DNA of 35,208 nt, from positions 1 to 35,208 of the forward strand of contig JAFGVU010000114.1 in assembly GCA_016937855.1 (NCBI GenBank), read 5' to 3'. Under the pieces are notes generated by a model, which saw nothing but the letters and a program-made list of their open reading frames with translations, searched no databases and was not told where the DNA came from. Shown here piece after piece: positions 32,846 to 35,208 of this stretch (the stretch's first letter is position 1; each line of letters starts with the position of its first letter). Made by a program: the position numbers and the translations under genes. Source of the stretch: Bacteroidales bacterium (lineage in GTDB: Bacteria > Bacteroidota > Bacteroidia > Bacteroidales > ML635J-15).

Positions 32846-34006
32846 ATGAAAAAGAGTATTGTATTAGTTTTAGCCATTTTTATTTCAACTGTTTTATTTA
32901 GTCAAAAGCTTTATAAGTGCATAAACGAGCAAGGCGATGTGTTGTTCGAATTTGAAACTCATTATGTATGGCCTTTTAGCGATGGAATGGCAAAGTTTAA
33001 AACTACAGTTGTCGAAAATGGCAAGGCATATTGGCGAATCGGCTTTATTAATGATAAAGGCGAAGTTGTTATTGAGCCAAAATACGACTCGCAGAAATCA
33101 ATCAATTATAATTTTAGAGATGGCGTGTCGTGGGTTAAATTGCCCGATAGCGAAGGGTTCTTTCTAATCGATAAAACAGGAAAGAGGATTGGCGATCAAA
33201 CTTATGAAAAAGTTGGATCTTTTCACGAAGGGATGTGTGCTGTTTACAAAGATCTTAATATGGGGTTTGTTAATACAAACGGAGAATTAGTTATTCCAAT
33301 TGAATATGCTGGAGATCCGTGGTTTTATGAAGGATTAGTTTGTTTGTGTCCGGCCGAGGGCGAAACGGAGAACTATGGGTTTTTAAATAAAAAGGGCGAG
33401 GTTGTCATTCCTTTTCAATTTAATCAGGCTGGTTTTTCAGGTTTTAAAAATGGTGAGTGTAGAGTGCAGATTAATGGTAAAACAAACTTAATCGACAAAT
33501 CAGGCAAAGTTGTTTTTACACCAACTTTAACAAATAACATGGATGAGTTTTCGTGTGGTTTGGCAAAGGCATATACTAAACCCGACAGGACAGGTTTTGG
33601 ATTTTTTAACAGAGATAATCAATGGGTTATTAAACCAATTTACGACAGAGCATCTGTGTTTGAAAACGGAAGAGCAATTGTTTCTATCAACGATAAATAT
33701 GGAGTTATTGATACTCTAGGGAATTTTATTATCCCTCTAAAATTTGATAAAATTTATGGCGATTGTGATGATTCCGGTTATTTCGCTTGTGAACTCGATC
33801 TTATTAAATATTATTATAATTGCGATGGAGTTTTCTTTTCTCAATACGATGTTGTGCAAATCATGCCTCGCGAAGAAAGTAAGTATTATCCATATAAAGA
33901 TAGCAATGATAAGTGGGGTTACCTAAATGCAGACGGCTCCTATCATATTGAAGCTATTTATGAAAAAAACGATTCGTTTGAAGAAGGCAAAGCCTGGGTT
34001 TATTAA
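32846..34006 (+). CDS. Exported WG-repeat protein between gldG and DUF4340 gene
   Basis: A 386-residue protein with an N-terminal signal peptide (about 1-20, SQKLY) and no lipobox. The rest is about eight degenerate WG beta-repeats of roughly 35-45 residues, each with a GF/YG...G.VVI.P.Y core and an F.EG.A.V tail. Examples are IGFINDKGEVVIEPKY (65-80), MGFVNTNGELVIPIEY (139-154), YGFLNKKGEVVIPF (177-190), FGFFNRDNQWVIKPIY (251-266) and KWGYLNADGSYHIEAIY (356-372). Such repeats form a beta-rich fold and are thought to mediate protein contacts; no catalysis is known. The chain ends within a repeat at GKAWVY, so the last repeat looks cut short. It lies seven bases after gldG and eleven before the next gene, firmly in the operon. 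An envelope partner of GldFG is only a hypothesis. Confidence 0.88.
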   Translation: MKKSIVLVLAIFISTVLFSQKLYKCINEQGDVLFEFETHYVWPFSDGMAKFKTTVVENGKAYWRIGFINDKGEVVIEPKYDSQKSINYNFRDGVSWVKLPDSEGFFLIDKTGKRIGDQTYEKVGSFHEGMCAVYKDLNMGFVNTNGELVIPIEYAGDPWFYEGLVCLCPAEGETENYGFLNKKGEVVIPFQFNQAGFSGFKNGECRVQINGKTNLIDKSGKVVFTPTLTNNMDEFSCGLAKAYTKPDRTGFGFFNRDNQWVIKPIYDRASVFENGRAIVSINDKYGVIDTLGNFIIPLKFDKIYGDCDDSGYFACELDLIKYYYNCDGVFFSQYDVVQIMPREESKYYPYKDSNDKWGYLNADGSYHIEAIYEKNDSFEEGKAWVY

Positions 34007-34017
34007 AATTTTAAATT

Positions 34018-35046
34018 ATGAAGAAATCGAATGTAGTGTTGTTGGTTGTTGTGTTGGTTTTGGCTATTATTGTCACGGTTATATATTTTAGCGAAAATAC
34101 TGATAAACAAAAAGTTTATCGTGATTTTGCAGTTGAAGATACTGCAAGAATAAACAAGATTTTTCTCGCTGATAAAAACAACAATTCAATCACATTAGAA
34201 CGCAAAGACGGCGTTTGGTACGTTAATGACGAATATAGGGCTCGGCGAGATTTAATTAATGTTTTGTTAACTACAATTCGTAATGTCGAAGTGAGTTCTC
34301 CTGTACCGGAGGCAACTCTCGATAAGGTTCTTAAGGATCTATCTGTGAAAGGTATAAAAACAGAAATCTATCAGGACAATAAACTTGTAAAAACGTATTA
34401 TGTTGGTGGCGTAACAATGGATAATACCGGAACTTACATGATTATGGAAGGGTCGGATATTCCTTTTGTGATGTCAATTCCCAATTTTTCCGGCTACTTA
34501 ACAGTTAGATATTTGCCCGATATTAAAGAATGGCGCGAAAGAGTAATATTTAACTATCGTTTCGAGGAAATTGCACAAGTTAAAGTTGAATATGGTAGAA
34601 ACCCGGAGGATGGGTTTATTGTTACACGTATCGATGAAAACCGCTATGGTATTACTCATGTTGATGGATCAAATGTTAATTTTCCGGTCGATACTTTAGC
34701 AATTAAGGAGTTTATCAGCAGATCTAAATTCATTGCTTTTGAAGCGTTTATTACTGAAGAGCTTCAGCAGCATAAACGTGATAGCTTGCTTGCAGAACCA
34801 ATGGCCGCAAGATTCGAAATAGTAGATAAAAATGGGAATGCGAAATCTTTTAGAACATATCTAAGGCAAAACATAAATCAAGCTGTTGATGATGATGGTA
34901 ATTTGTTTGATTGGGATGTGGATAGATTATATGGAATCGTTAATAATGATACCGAAGTCGTTTTTGTTCAGTATTATATCCTCGATCCAATAACTCGAAG
35001 TATTAACGATTTTAATTTGAATAATCGATTAGAAGAGGATTTGTAA
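34018..35046 (+). CDS. DUF4340-domain membrane-anchored protein
   Basis: A 342-residue protein with one N-terminal membrane helix (about 5-24) and an exported soluble domain; the opening ITLERKDGVWYVNDEYRARR matches the DUF4340 start, with repeated strand-turn-strand segments such as TYYVGGVTMDNTGTYM further on. DUF4340 proteins often accompany GldG-like ABC auxiliary proteins, probably as a further extracytoplasmic subunit; no biochemical role is known. It follows the WG-repeat gene after eleven bases and is the last gene seen in the operon. The chain appears complete, with its stop at 35044-35046; no strong terminator follows within the window, only an AT-only 8-pair stem (35087-35112). Confidence 0.88.
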   Translation: MKKSNVVLLVVVLVLAIIVTVIYFSENTDKQKVYRDFAVEDTARINKIFLADKNNNSITLERKDGVWYVNDEYRARRDLINVLLTTIRNVEVSSPVPEATLDKVLKDLSVKGIKTEIYQDNKLVKTYYVGGVTMDNTGTYMIMEGSDIPFVMSIPNFSGYLTVRYLPDIKEWRERVIFNYRFEEIAQVKVEYGRNPEDGFIVTRIDENRYGITHVDGSNVNFPVDTLAIKEFISRSKFIAFEAFITEELQQHKRDSLLAEPMAARFEIVDKNGNAKSFRTYLRQNINQAVDDDGNLFDWDVDRLYGIVNNDTEVVFVQYYILDPITRSINDFNLNNRLEEDL

Positions 35047-35156
35047 GAAAGTCATTCTGTTACAATGTTTAATATCTCATTTGCCCAAATAATTAAAGAA
35101 TTGTAATTATTTAGCTGGTTTAAAATAACAATATATATTTCTTTTCCTAAAAACAA

Positions 35157-35186
35157 GGCATGGGGCTTGGGGCATAGGGCATGGGG
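35157..35186. repeat. Heptanucleotide tandem repeat (GGCATGG, about four copies)
   Basis: Four 7-base units follow in frame: GGCATGG, GGCTTGG, GGCATAG, GGCATGG, then GG. The 30-base run is G-rich in otherwise very AT-rich sequence, resembling short tandem repeats known from other bacteria. Confidence 0.85.
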
Positions 35187-35208
35187 TCTTTTTTGTGGCA
35201 ATTGTTAA

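Overview
The window is a stretch of low-GC chromosome from a member of the Bacteroidota, probably an anaerobe of the Bacteroidales/Marinilabiliales type. Signs of this are several TAnnTTTG promoter boxes upstream of genes, few clear Shine-Dalgarno sites, a short primary sigma factor without region 1.1, a Rho factor with a long charged insertion, the gldF-gldG gliding-type ABC genes, archaeal-type prolyl-tRNA synthetase, and the alpha-gamma fused 2-oxoacid:ferredoxin oxidoreductase. Two large ferredoxin-linked oxidoreductases (KorAB and NifJ) and futalosine-route menaquinone genes point to anaerobic or low-oxygen energy metabolism. No plasmid, phage, CRISPR array, tRNA or rRNA was found.

Layout. 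Positions 1-728 hold no convincing gene: two tandem copies of a ~222-bp repeat, a ~100-bp element with 13-bp terminal inverted repeats, then a truncated third copy. Positions 729-3231 (minus) hold an amino acid/polyamine-type permease overlapping a conserved lipoprotein of unknown function. Positions 3285-5410 (plus) encode an alpha/beta-hydrolase lipoprotein and a PagL-like outer-membrane lipid A deacylase homologue. A DEAD-box RNA helicase follows (5633-7390), ending at a bidirectional terminator shared with a minus-strand pair: a Tyr/Trp/Ser-rich lipoprotein followed by an OmpP1/FadL-family outer-membrane protein (7497-10574).

Positions 10655-12820 are proS plus a tightly linked gene of unknown function; 13024-15905 is korA-korB. 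After another bidirectional terminator come fabD and folE (minus). mqnB and mqnD (17606-19082) overlap each other, and the end of mqnD overlaps a convergent CCA-adding/poly(A) polymerase-type gene. Thioredoxin, histidine ammonia-lyase and a higBA toxin-antitoxin pair follow (20577-23381), then nifJ and rho on the minus strand (23447-28985), the primary sigma factor gene (29241-30110), and an operon gldF - gldG - WG-repeat protein - DUF4340 protein (30353-35046). The last 162 bases carry a short GGCATGG heptanucleotide repeat.

How the genes fit together. Most are housekeeping genes (translation, transcription, cofactor and fatty-acid synthesis, central carbon flux through pyruvate and 2-oxoglutarate). 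The accessory parts are the repeat/mini-element region at the left edge, the higBA module with a palindrome at its promoter, and the WG-repeat gene inside the gldFG/DUF4340 operon. I see no clear evidence of a wholly new system. The best candidates for a second look are the gldFG-WG-DUF4340 gene set, the repeat array with its inserted element, and the higBA regulatory site.
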